This document shows positions 1 through 5,101 of a stretch of 6,298 nucleotides of DNA, piece after piece; the stretch's first letter is position 1; each line of letters opens with the position of its first letter. This DNA comes from Bacillota bacterium. Lineage in GTDB: Bacteria; Bacillota; Clostridia; Christensenellales; CAG-138. The notes below the pieces were generated by a model that was not told the origin of the DNA, searched no databases, and saw only the letters and a program-made list of their open reading frames with translations. A program made the position numbers and the translations under genes. The DNA lies in assembly GCA_023455425.1 (NCBI GenBank), contig JAEYCM010000043.1, positions 1 through 6,298 on the forward strand, given 5' to 3'.

Positions 1-966
1 GTTGTACGCAAGCGGCAGCCCCTTCATCATGGTCAGGAGCGTCGTCAGGTTGCCGTACACGCGCCCGGTCTTGCCGCGGATCAGTTCCGCCGCGTCCGGA
101 TTCTTTTTCTGCGGCATGATGGAAGACCCGGTCGAGTATGCATCGTCCATCTCCACAAAGCGGAATTCGTCCGTGCTCCACAAAATCAGCTCCTCGCAGA
201 AGCGCGAGAGATGCATCATGATGATCGAGGCGCACGCCGCGTACTCAATGCAGAAATCCCGGTCGCTCACGGAATCGAGGCTGTTGCGCGTGATGTGTGC
301 AAAACCCAGTTCCTTTCTAACCAGTTCGCGATCCAAGGGATACGTGCTCCCTGCAAGCGCGCCTGCGCCAAGCGGCATGTAATCCATGCGCTTTTTGCAG
401 TCAGAAAGCCGCTCCATATCCCTGCGGAACATCTCAAAGTATGCCATCAGGTGGTGCGAAAGTGTGATGGGCTGCGCCTTCTGCATGTGTGTGTAGCCGG
501 GCATCCCTGTGCCCGTATGCGCGCCTGCCGTCTTGAGCAGCGCCTGTTCGAGCGCAATTAGGTTACTAATCGTCACATCCGTGCCCTGGAGCATGTACAT
601 CCTGCAATCGAGCGCCACCTGGTCGTTGCGGCTGCGCCCCGTATGTAGGCGCTTACCCGCATCGCCAATGCGCTCGGTTAACAGCACCTCCATGTTCATA
701 TGTACATCCTCGGCGGATTTTGAGAACACTAGCTTCCCCGCCTCATAATCGGCAAGCAGCCCGGTCAGCCCTTCCATCATTCTTTCCGCATCCGCAGCCG
801 GAATGATCCCCTGCGCTTTTAGCATCTTGGCATGCGCGATGGAGCCTAAAATATCCTCCCGCGCCATGCGGCTGTCCACCGATATAGAGGAGTGAAAATC
901 TTCCATGGCTGCGTCCGCAGCTTTCTGGAATCTTCCCCCCCAGAGCTTGTCGTTGTGTTGCTGCAT
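1..966 (-). CDS. argH: Argininosuccinate lyase, C-terminus cut by window edge
   Basis: Cytoplasmic enzyme of the last arginine biosynthesis step; it splits argininosuccinate into arginine and fumarate. The 322 visible residues begin at an ATG preceded by GAGGTG seven bases upstream. Visible family motifs are KLWGGRF (residues 7-13), the substrate-binding HTGRSRNDQ (108-116), GYTHMQKAQP with the conserved histidine (157-166), and the fumarase/aspartase-superfamily signature GSSIMPQKKNPD (280-291), whose GSS serine region is catalytic in the family. Family members run to about 460 residues, so roughly 140 C-terminal residues lie beyond the left edge. There is no frameshift or stop in the visible part. 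It is transcribed in the same direction as argG, about 205 bp downstream of it, and no clear promoter of its own is seen, so co-transcription with argG is likely. Confidence 0.97.
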   Translation of the reverse strand, partial: MQQHNDKLWGGRFQKAADAAMEDFHSSISVDSRMAREDILGSIAHAKMLKAQGIIPAADAERMMEGLTGLLADYEAGKLVFSKSAEDVHMNMEVLLTERIGDAGKRLHTGRSRNDQVALDCRMYMLQGTDVTISNLIALEQALLKTAGAHTGTGMPGYTHMQKAQPITLSHHLMAYFEMFRRDMERLSDCKKRMDYMPLGAGALAGSTYPLDRELVRKELGFAHITRNSLDSVSDRDFCIEYAACASIIMMHLSRFCEELILWSTDEFRFVEMDDAYSTGSSIMPQKKNPDAAELIRGKTGRVYGNLTTLLTMMKGLPLAYN

Positions 967-1009
967 TTTGGTGCACCTCGTTTCCTGCTGTACAAAAAAG
1001 TGGCTGTGC

Positions 1010-1161
1010 GGAGTCTTTGGGAGACTCCTCCCCTAAACCTCCGCTTAGGAGCGTAACGCCCCTAAGAACCCCTTCCCGAAGCCGCCAAATTGGGCGGCTT
1101 CGAGTTTGGGATTCCAAAGGGACGTGTTCCTTTGCAGGGGTATGGGGGGCAACGCCCCCAT
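1010..1161. repeat. Array of five hairpins between argG and argH (possible dispersed intergenic repeat)
   Basis: Five inverted repeats follow each other with short spacers: 1010-1028 (7-bp stem, loop 5), 1044-1066 (10-bp stem with one mismatch, loop 3), 1077-1102 (perfect 10-bp stem, loop 6), 1115-1134 (6-bp stem, loop 8) and 1142-1161 (7-bp stem, loop 6). The mismatch in the second hairpin becomes a G-U wobble in minus-strand RNA, so the array folds better in the argG-argH transcript. The region is GC-rich, and I see no convincing gene in it. A run of six T on the minus strand lies just downstream of the last hairpin, but 14 bases away from it, so this is not a classic terminator. It resembles the multi-hairpin intergenic elements scattered in some gut Firmicutes genomes. 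That resemblance is from memory, and only one copy is in this window. Confidence 0.6.
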
Positions 1162-1171
1162 CATTCCCTAT

Positions 1172-2380
1172 TTACTTCTTATTCGCCTGCTCCATCAGCG
1201 CGCGCACCTTGAGCGGCAGGCCGAACAGGTTGATAAAGCCCTCCGCGTCCTTCTGGTTGTAGATTTCTTCCTTCTCAAACGTCGCAAGCTCGGGGTTGTA
1301 GAGACTATAGGGACTCTTGACGCCCGCATGGTAGGTCTTGCCCTTGTAGAGCTTGAGGCGGGAAACGCCCGTGGTATTCTCCTGCATGATGTCCACCATA
1401 GCGTCCATGGATTGCCTGAGCGGCGTATACCACTTGCCGTCATAGACGAGCTCAGCGTACTTGATGGACATCTGCTGCTTATAATGCATGGTGTCCCGGT
1501 CGAGCGTAAGATATTCGAGCTGCTGGAGCGCGTCATAGAGGATGGTTCCGCCTGGATTTTCGTAGACGCCGCGGCACTTGATGCCGACGAGGCGGTTTTC
1601 CACCATGTCGTCGATGCCGATGCCATGCTTTGCGCCAAGCTCGTTGCACTTGGTCAATAAGGCAACAGGATCGAGCGTTTCGCCGTTGACGGAGACGGGG
1701 ATACCCTTTTCAAAGCCGATCTCAATGTAATCCGGCACATCGGGCGCAAGCTCGGGCGCGGTGTTGATGAGATACAGGCTGTTCTTGGGCTCGTTCCACG
1801 GATCCTCAAGATCAAGCCCCTCATGGGAAAGGTGCCAGATGTTTCGGTCCATGCTATAGGATTCTTCAGCACGGAACTGCAGCGGGATATTCTTTTCCTT
1901 GGCATAGGCGATTTCCTCACTGCGGCCCTTTAAATCCCAAATGCGCCAGGGGGCGATAATTTTGAGTTCCGGGGCGAGCGCCTTGATGGTCAGCTCAAAG
2001 CGGACCTGGTCGTTGCCTTTTCCGGTCGCGCCATGGGCGGCGGCGGTGCAGCCTTCCTGTTTTGCAATCTCTACCAGCTTTTTCGCAATCACGGGGCGGG
2101 CGGTAGAAGTGCCAAGCAGATACTTGTTTTCATACTTTGCGCCGGCTTTGAGGGTGGGGAACACAAAATCCCGCACGTATTCCTCTTTGACGTCCTCAAT
2201 GTAGATCTTGCTTGCGCCGGTCTTGATGGCCTTTTCATAGAGCGGGCTCAATTCCTCGCCCTGGCCGACGTCCACCGCAACGGCAATGACTTCGCAATCG
2301 TAATGCTCTTTGAGCCAGGGGATGATGACGGAAGTATCCAATCCGCCCGAATATGCAAGGGCAATTTTCTCCTTTGCCAT
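1172..2380 (-). CDS. argG: Argininosuccinate synthase
   Basis: Cytoplasmic ATP-dependent ligase joining citrulline and aspartate to argininosuccinate, the step before ArgH. The 402-residue length is normal for the family. Visible motifs are the nucleotide-binding PP-loop SGGLDTS (residues 11-17), the conserved YLLGTSTARP (87-96) and GATGKGNDQVRFE (117-129), followed by the typical SMDRNIWHLSHEGLDLEDP and VENRLVGIKCRGVYENPGG stretches. I chose the ATG at 2380 because AGGAGG lies seven bases before it and the protein then begins as family members do. An in-frame ATG 14 codons upstream would lie within the -10/start region and lacks a ribosome binding site. It is the first gene of an argG-argH operon, driven by the promoter and ARG box just upstream. 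Confidence 0.98.
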   Translation of the reverse strand: MAKEKIALAYSGGLDTSVIIPWLKEHYDCEVIAVAVDVGQGEELSPLYEKAIKTGASKIYIEDVKEEYVRDFVFPTLKAGAKYENKYLLGTSTARPVIAKKLVEIAKQEGCTAAAHGATGKGNDQVRFELTIKALAPELKIIAPWRIWDLKGRSEEIAYAKEKNIPLQFRAEESYSMDRNIWHLSHEGLDLEDPWNEPKNSLYLINTAPELAPDVPDYIEIGFEKGIPVSVNGETLDPVALLTKCNELGAKHGIGIDDMVENRLVGIKCRGVYENPGGTILYDALQQLEYLTLDRDTMHYKQQMSIKYAELVYDGKWYTPLRQSMDAMVDIMQENTTGVSRLKLYKGKTYHAGVKSPYSLYNPELATFEKEEIYNQKDAEGFINLFGLPLKVRALMEQANKK

Positions 2381-2413
2381 GTTTACGCCTCCTGTTTTGT
2401 GATCAATGCGATA

Positions 2414-2442
2414 ATTATACATTATTATGAATAATTATTCAA
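2414..2442 (-). promoter_or_regulatory. Sigma-A type promoter of argG
   Basis: On the minus strand, TTGAAT (2442-2437) and a consensus TATAAT (2419-2414) are separated by exactly 17 bases. The start of transcription would fall near 2406-2408, giving a leader of only about 27 bases before the argG ATG, with room for the ribosome binding site but not for a riboswitch or T-box. Control is therefore expected at the promoter itself. Confidence 0.85.
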
Positions 2443-2443
2443 C
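2426..2443. promoter_or_regulatory. ARG box (ArgR/AhrC operator) over the argG -35
   Basis: The 18 bases match the published ARG-box pattern (W-N-TGAAT-WWWW-ATTCA-N-W) at 17 positions; only one outer base differs. The core, 2428-2441, is a perfect 14-bp palindrome, TGAATAATTATTCA. It overlaps the -35 hexamer, which suits arginine-dependent repression. A weaker half-conserved box can be aligned at 2406-2423 over the -10 and start region, two bases from the first. Such tandem spacing is known for ArgR sites, but the second box has four mismatches and is uncertain. Confidence 0.8.
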
Positions 2444-2628
2444 ATGTTTTTTTGTAATTTGGATTTATCTTTCCATTTTGTCTCCGGTTCTATATCGTTT
2501 CTCCCAAGAATTTTAACCCGGAACCATCCGCCATTCCCGGTCTAAAAGCACAGGCTACATGTTTTTTGGCATTTTTGCGCGCATGAAGACAGCGCCGCTT
2601 CCATAAACTACTCGCCGAGGTGAGAATC
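2444..2628. other. Intergenic region between the argG promoter and the 58-codon ORF
   Basis: No convincing gene or consensus promoter is visible here. The only structure is an imperfect inverted repeat at 2516-2541 (8-base arms with one central C-C mismatch, 10-base loop) and several T-runs. The promoter of the downstream small ORFs must lie here but cannot be identified by eye. Confidence 0.5.
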
Positions 2629-2805
2629 ATGGAACAACGCTATTCCGATATGCACGCGCTGCTCAAAAACGACTCGCACGCGTGGAAGTATTTCAACATG
2701 CTGCCGGATTACGTGCGGGACCAGATCAGTACGCGCGCATCCAATGTCAAAACCTTCTCCAGCCTGCAGGCGTATGCGGAAAACTTGCTGGAAGGGGATC
2801 ATTGA
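2629..2805 (+). CDS. Small uncharacterised protein (58 aa)
   Basis: A 58-residue acidic to neutral protein of unknown function. The ATG at 2629 is preceded by GAGGTG at a spacing of six bases; an in-frame GTG nine bases earlier lies inside that site and is not preferred. The sequence is probably mostly helical, with an aromatic centre (HAWKYFNMLPDYVRDQI, residues 17-33) and the ending SLQAYAENLLEG (45-56). The pattern of a YF-x-x-LP-x-x-V core, a Ser/Asn stretch and AENLL near the end recalls short hypothetical proteins common in Clostridia; that recollection is not a database match. It has no signal peptide or membrane segment. The stop overlaps the start of the next small ORF (TGATG), suggesting translational coupling. 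Confidence 0.75.
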   Translation: MEQRYSDMHALLKNDSHAWKYFNMLPDYVRDQISTRASNVKTFSSLQAYAENLLEGDH

Positions 2806-2942
2806 TGCCTGTGCCGATAAACCGGAAGAATGAGCGCATGCTTGCAATCTGTGTTGCGCCCATAGCCAATCGCATGCAGCGCCTGCCCGACAGCGCGCCG
2901 CAGGCGCGGCCCAAGCAACGTTTTCCAAATGACAATCTCTGA
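2805..2942 (+). CDS. Possible small basic protein (45 aa), coupled to the upstream ORF
   Basis: The ATG shares its A with the TGA stop of the preceding ORF, and AAGGGG lies seven bases upstream of it. The 45-residue product is basic and rich in Pro, Arg and Gln, with one short hydrophobic patch (MLAICVAPIA, residues 12-21). I do not recognise it. In favour of a gene are the start overlap, a purine-rich ribosome binding site, mostly G or C at the third codon position as in neighbouring genes, and a stop about 20 bases before a terminator. Against it are its size and low complexity. It could be a chance ORF in the tail of the transcript. Confidence 0.45.
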   Translation: MPVPINRKNERMLAICVAPIANRMQRLPDSAPQARPKQRFPNDNL

Positions 2943-2962
2943 TCTCCAACTTTCTTTTTTTC

Positions 2963-2988
2963 AAAAAGGCCGATTGATCGGCTTTTTT
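2963..2988 (+). terminator. Rho-independent terminator after the small ORFs
   Basis: The stem GCCGA/TCGGC (2969-2973 and 2978-2982) with loop TTGA is flanked by five A and six T, which extend the stem and give the U-run. Because the A-run mirrors the T-run it could work in both directions. It separates the small-ORF transcript from the operon that starts at about 3097. Confidence 0.88.
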
Positions 2989-3036
2989 ATTTGCCGTTTT
3001 CATTCTTTCAAGTTAATGTTTAATAATATTAAAAAT

Positions 3037-3069
3037 AATATCAATATTATTAATTTTAATATTGATATT
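3037..3069. promoter_or_regulatory. 13-bp AT-rich inverted repeat, probable operator of the DUF2089 operon
   Basis: Perfect 13-base arms (3037-3049 and 3057-3069; half-site AATATCAATATTA) flank a 7-base centre. The right arm contains the -35 hexamer of the promoter below. The half-sites are about 20 bases apart centre to centre, that is, about two helical turns, as expected for a dimeric or tetrameric DNA-binding protein. The zinc-ribbon/HTH protein encoded directly downstream is a reasonable candidate for binding it, which is inference only. It lies upstream of the predicted transcript, so it is unlikely to act as an RNA hairpin. Confidence 0.65.
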
Positions 3070-3090
3070 TTTAAATCGCCGCCATATAAT
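3062..3090 (+). promoter_or_regulatory. Sigma-A type promoter of the DUF2089 operon
   Basis: TTGATA (3062-3067) and a consensus TATAAT (3085-3090) are separated by 17 bases. Transcription would start near 3097, leaving a leader of under 20 bases that contains just the ribosome binding site. The -35 lies in the right arm of the inverted repeat at 3037-3069. This is a housekeeping-type promoter rather than an ECF (SigW-type) one, unlike the related Bacillus yvl operon. Confidence 0.85.
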
Positions 3091-3114
3091 AAGAATGGGA
3101 AAAGGAGGAACGCC

Positions 3115-3495
3115 ATGAGTTATCAATTACCTACCAAATGTCCGGTTTGCCAGACCTCGCTGCGGATCACACGGCTTAGCTGCCCATCCTGCAAAACGGA
3201 GCTTTCCGGCAGCTTTGTTCCCTGCAAATACTGTGCGCTGGATGAAAAGCAGCAGATGTTTTTGGAGACGTTCCTCAGGTGCAGAGGCAATATCAAGGAT
3301 GTGGAACGCACGTTGAGCCTTTCTTACCCGACAGTGAAGGGACTTTTGGATGAACTGCTGCGCGCGCTCTATCCCGCAGACGCCGCACAAAAAGAAGAGA
3401 CGCTCCGCGTTTCGGACGTATTGGACCGGCTGGAAAACAAAGAAATCACTGCCCAGGAGGCAGCAAAATTATTGGCGCAATTGAAAGGAGAATAA
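3115..3495 (+). CDS. DUF2089 family zinc-ribbon/HTH protein
   Basis: A 126-residue probable DNA-binding protein, first gene of a four-gene operon. The ATG follows AAGGAGG by six bases. Domains in order are an N-terminal zinc ribbon with CPVC (residues 9-12) and CPSC (23-26) plus a further CKYC pair (37-40), then a helix-turn-helix region (about 57-85) with the characteristic GNIKDVERTLSLSYPTVKGL pattern of DUF2089, and a C-terminal helical hairpin (102-123) with the EITAQEAAKLL motif. The biochemical function of DUF2089 proteins is not established; a transcriptional regulator is inferred from the domains. The inverted repeat over its own promoter suggests autoregulation. The next gene begins two bases after its stop, and its ribosome binding site lies in the last codons of this gene. 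Confidence 0.88.
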   Translation: MSYQLPTKCPVCQTSLRITRLSCPSCKTELSGSFVPCKYCALDEKQQMFLETFLRCRGNIKDVERTLSLSYPTVKGLLDELLRALYPADAAQKEETLRVSDVLDRLENKEITAQEAAKLLAQLKGE

Positions 3496-3497
3496 CA

Positions 3498-3923
3498 ATG
3501 GAAACAACAGACAGGACCCGTATTTTGAATATGCTCAAGGAAGGGCACATCACCGTAGAAGAGGCGGAAGAACTGCTGCGCGCGCTTGAACAGCCCCAAC
3601 CCCCGTCTGCGCCCATTCCGCTCAAAGACGCCCGCGGGCGCAAGGGCAAAAAGCTGCGCGTGGTAGTGGATGCGGGAGAAAACAGCCAAAAAGCGAAGGT
3701 GAACATCAACGTTCCCATTTCCCTCATCAAAACCATAGGCCCCATCCTTGCAAAAAACATACCGACGGAAGCACAGCGGGAACTTGATAAGGCTGGGGTG
3801 GATATCGTCGCCATTATGGACAGCATTGAGGAATTTATGGACAGCGGGCTGGAAGAAGATATCGTGAATGTGGACATCAATGAAGGGGACGACATTTCCA
3901 AGGTACGCGTATATGTCGAATAG
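3498..3923 (+). CDS. SHOCT-like domain protein (YvlB/LiaX N-terminal type, no DUF4097 propeller)
   Basis: A 141-residue soluble protein, with AAGGAG seven bases before the ATG. Residues 5-31 form the short helical hairpin (ILNMLKEGHITVEEAEELL) that also opens the YvlB and LiaX proteins of Bacillus and Enterococcus. A proline-rich linker (32-41) and a basic stretch (43-52) lead into an alpha/beta module: strand LRVVVD (53-58), strand KVNINVP (67-73), helices to about 117, and the closing strands DIVNVDIN (121-128) and VRVYVE (136-141). The long beta-rich DUF4097 domain of YvlB/LiaX is absent. The C-terminal pattern is typical of short 'SHOCT-like' proteins that accompany DUF2089 genes in Clostridia. 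Its molecular function is unknown; a role in envelope stress sensing is inferred from the locus. Its end overlaps the next gene by 11 bases. Confidence 0.82.
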   Translation: METTDRTRILNMLKEGHITVEEAEELLRALEQPQPPSAPIPLKDARGRKGKKLRVVVDAGENSQKAKVNINVPISLIKTIGPILAKNIPTEAQRELDKAGVDIVAIMDSIEEFMDSGLEEDIVNVDINEGDDISKVRVYVE

Positions 3924-4248
3924 ACCGGTATTCTTCCTGTGCTTCAGGCTGCGGGTCAGGGAAAAGGCGAGGTTCGGCTTTGCCTTTGCGCTTCCGTTTT
4001 TCGTCCTGTTCGCCTTTGTTGATATATTGGACGATATTGCGCAGCTAGCGAAACTGTTCGCACCCCGCGCGACCATAACGACGGCAAAAGATGGGGAGCG
4101 TTCTGCCGCGGCATGGTGCAAGAGCGTCACAGGAAGCATCATGGATTTGTTGTGGGAGCTTGCCATGAAGACCGGCCCGCTCGATCTTGTGGATGTGGAC
4201 GTCACAGATAAGCGCGGGTCGGTATTGGTCAAACTGCTGACGCGCTAG
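3913..4248 (+). CDS. Hydrophobic small protein, apparent paralogue of the preceding protein's C-terminal domain
   Basis: 111 residues, not a family I can name. I chose the ATG at 3913, inside the end of the previous gene, because AAGG lies nine bases before it and the similarity described here begins just after it; ATGs further upstream are deeper in the previous gene. Residues 11-39 (FRLRVREK then FGFAFALPFFVLFAFVDIL) line up with residues 53-84 of the preceding protein around a shared proline. Residues 76-106 (IMDLLWEL ... LVDVDVTD ... V) line up without gaps with its residues 106-136, with about nine identities. Roughly 15 extra residues (about 40-75) lie between. The 21-39 stretch is hydrophobic enough to be a membrane segment or a membrane-contacting helix. 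Overlap with the gene before and a 12-base gap to the membrane gene after suggest joint translation. Confidence 0.75.
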   Translation: MSNRPVFFLCFRLRVREKARFGFAFALPFFVLFAFVDILDDIAQLAKLFAPRATITTAKDGERSAAAWCKSVTGSIMDLLWELAMKTGPLDLVDVDVTDKRGSVLVKLLTR

Positions 4249-4260
4249 GGGGAAAATACC

Positions 4261-4611
4261 ATGAAGTTATTGATAAAGCTGCTGATCTGCCTTGGCGCGC
4301 TGGTCATCACCGCATACGCTTTTCCCGCACAGGTTGCGGCGGAAGGCGGGATATGGACGCTTGTTGCCGCATCCGTCATCCTGTGGTTATGCAACCTCAT
4401 TGTAAAGCCGCTGCTGCAGGCACTGTGCCTGCCCATTACGCTCGTTACGGCCGGGCTGTTCTTCTTTGTCGTAAACGCGTGGATGGTGAGCCTGACGGAC
4501 GCCATACTGCCCGGGCTTATGATCGGCGGGTTCTGGCTGAAGCTGTTTACGGCGCTGCTCGTATCGGTTGGCAACGCGCTGCTGCTATCAGCGCGAAAAG
4601 CGCGCATGTAG
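4261..4611 (+). CDS. YvlD/LiaZ-type 'phage holin family 4' membrane protein
   Basis: A 116-residue integral membrane protein with four predicted hydrophobic segments: about 3-21, 31-48, 54-76 and 86-109. The centre, NLIVKPLLQALCLPIT (residues 45-60) followed by LVTAGLFFFVVNA (61-73), carries the conserved N-x-x-x-KP, LP-x-T and NA pattern of the PF04020 family, which includes Bacillus YvlD and Enterococcus LiaZ. Despite the family name it is not evidence of a prophage. A GGGGGAA ribosome binding site lies before the ATG. It is the last gene of the operon, about 35 bases before a strong terminator. In Bacillus and Enterococcus, relatives sit with YvlB/LiaX and a PspC-type protein in envelope-stress loci; no PspC gene is present here. 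Its exact function is unknown. Confidence 0.87.
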   Translation: MKLLIKLLICLGALVITAYAFPAQVAAEGGIWTLVAASVILWLCNLIVKPLLQALCLPITLVTAGLFFFVVNAWMVSLTDAILPGLMIGGFWLKLFTALLVSVGNALLLSARKARM

Positions 4612-4645
4612 GGAACCTCAGCCGATGAAGAAGTTATACAAAAAG

Positions 4646-4685
4646 AAGGCGCGGGCCGCTTGCAAAACGAGGCCCGCGCCTTTTT
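4646..4685 (+). terminator. Rho-independent terminator of the DUF2089 operon
   Basis: A perfect 12-bp GC-rich stem (4646-4657 and 4671-4682, arm AAGGCGCGGGCC) with a 13-base loop is followed by a run of T (4681-4685). It is the strongest hairpin in the window and isolates the envelope operon from the downstream Mop gene. Confidence 0.93.
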
Positions 4686-4714
4686 CCATGTGCCGTTTCA
4701 TCCTGATGCCGCGG

Positions 4715-4741
4715 TTGATTTTGGGCGTTTTTGTTTATAAT
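4715..4741 (+). promoter_or_regulatory. Candidate promoter of the Mop gene
   Basis: A consensus TATAAT (4736-4741) lies about 40 bases before the GTG start. The best -35, TTGATT (4715-4720), leaves only a 15-base spacer, which is short. A second possible pair is TTGGGC (4721-4726) with TATTAT (4744-4749) at 17 bases. A promoter is needed here because a strong terminator lies just upstream, but which pair is used is not clear. Confidence 0.5.
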
Positions 4742-4780
4742 CCTATTATCAAAACAACTTCACAAAAGGAGGGGCATCCC

Positions 4781-4993
4781 GTGAAAATCAGCGCAAGAAA
4801 CCAGATCAAGGGCAAAATTGTATCCATCGACAAAGGGCTGGTCAACGCGATTGTGGTGATCGATATTGGCGGCGGAAACAAAATCAGTTCCAATATATCT
4901 GTAAAAGCCGTGGAAGAGCTTGGGCTCGCGGCAGGGATGGACGCCTATGCCGTCATCAAGGCTTCGTCCGTGATGGTCGGCGTGGACGACTAA
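4781..4993 (+). CDS. mop: Mop/TOBE-domain molybdopterin- or molybdate-binding protein
   Basis: A 70-residue cytoplasmic protein made of a single TOBE (Mop) domain, close to the size of classic clostridial Mop proteins. It starts KISARNQIKGKIVSI, the hallmark opening of the family, continues with NAIVVIDIGGGNKISSNIS (residues 22-40), and ends AYAVIKASSVMVGV (55-68). Family members oligomerise and bind molybdate or tungstate oxyanions or the pterin cofactor, and are thought to store or buffer molybdenum. The GTG start is chosen because AGGAGG lies eight bases upstream and the family begins there. The reading frame stays open upstream but runs through the preceding terminator. No modABC transporter or cofactor gene is in the window, so it appears to be a stand-alone gene with its own terminator. 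Confidence 0.92.
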   Translation: MKISARNQIKGKIVSIDKGLVNAIVVIDIGGGNKISSNISVKAVEELGLAAGMDAYAVIKASSVMVGVDD

Positions 4994-5011
4994 CTTTTAT
5001 AATGAAACATT

Positions 5012-5033
5012 AAGCCCGCATGCGGGCTTTTTT
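5012..5033 (+). terminator. Rho-independent terminator after mop
   Basis: An 18-base perfect palindrome (AAGCCCGCATGCGGGCTT, 5012-5029) runs into T (to 5033). The hairpin closes with a CATG or similar minimal loop. It lies between convergent genes; on the minus strand it is followed only by a weak TTAATGTTT run, so any termination of the methyltransferase transcript here would be less efficient. Confidence 0.88.
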
Positions 5034-5101
5034 GCTGGCCGGAGCTTGGAAAATGATATACGGAATTTGACGTCGCGAAAGAGGAGCCTGTGAGCAGTAC
5101 G

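Noticed and set aside
2..748. Plus-strand open frames opposite argH
   Set aside because: They lie opposite a clear argH reading frame with all family motifs; no ribosome binding sites or recognisable domains.
743..1117. Minus-strand 124-codon frame spanning the start of argH and the hairpin array
   Set aside because: Out of frame with argH and translates the hairpin repeat; no recognisable domain and no usable ribosome binding site.
2381..2422. Upstream ATG extending ArgG by 14 residues
   Set aside because: The ATG overlaps the promoter region at or before the predicted transcription start, and the AGGAGG site fits the ATG at 2380.
2520..2546. GGAACC ... GTCTAA resembling an ECF-sigma promoter before the small ORFs
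   Set aside because: The spacing (about 14 bases) is too short for the known ECF patterns, and the GC content makes a chance match likely.
3369..4232. Long minus-strand open frame (287 codons) across the DUF2089 operon
   Set aside because: It lies antisense to three well-supported genes with ribosome binding sites and recognisable domains; its residues are low-complexity and match nothing I know. It is a shadow of high-GC third codon positions.
4261..4611. Prophage holin / phage remnant interpretation of the PF04020 protein
   Set aside because: The family name is historical; the neighbours are not phage genes and no lysin, integrase or attachment repeats are visible.
4625..4780. In-frame upstream ATG (MKKLYKKK...) that would extend the Mop protein
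   Set aside because: It would be translated through the strong terminator at 4646-4685, and the Mop family starts at the GTG with the AGGAGG site.
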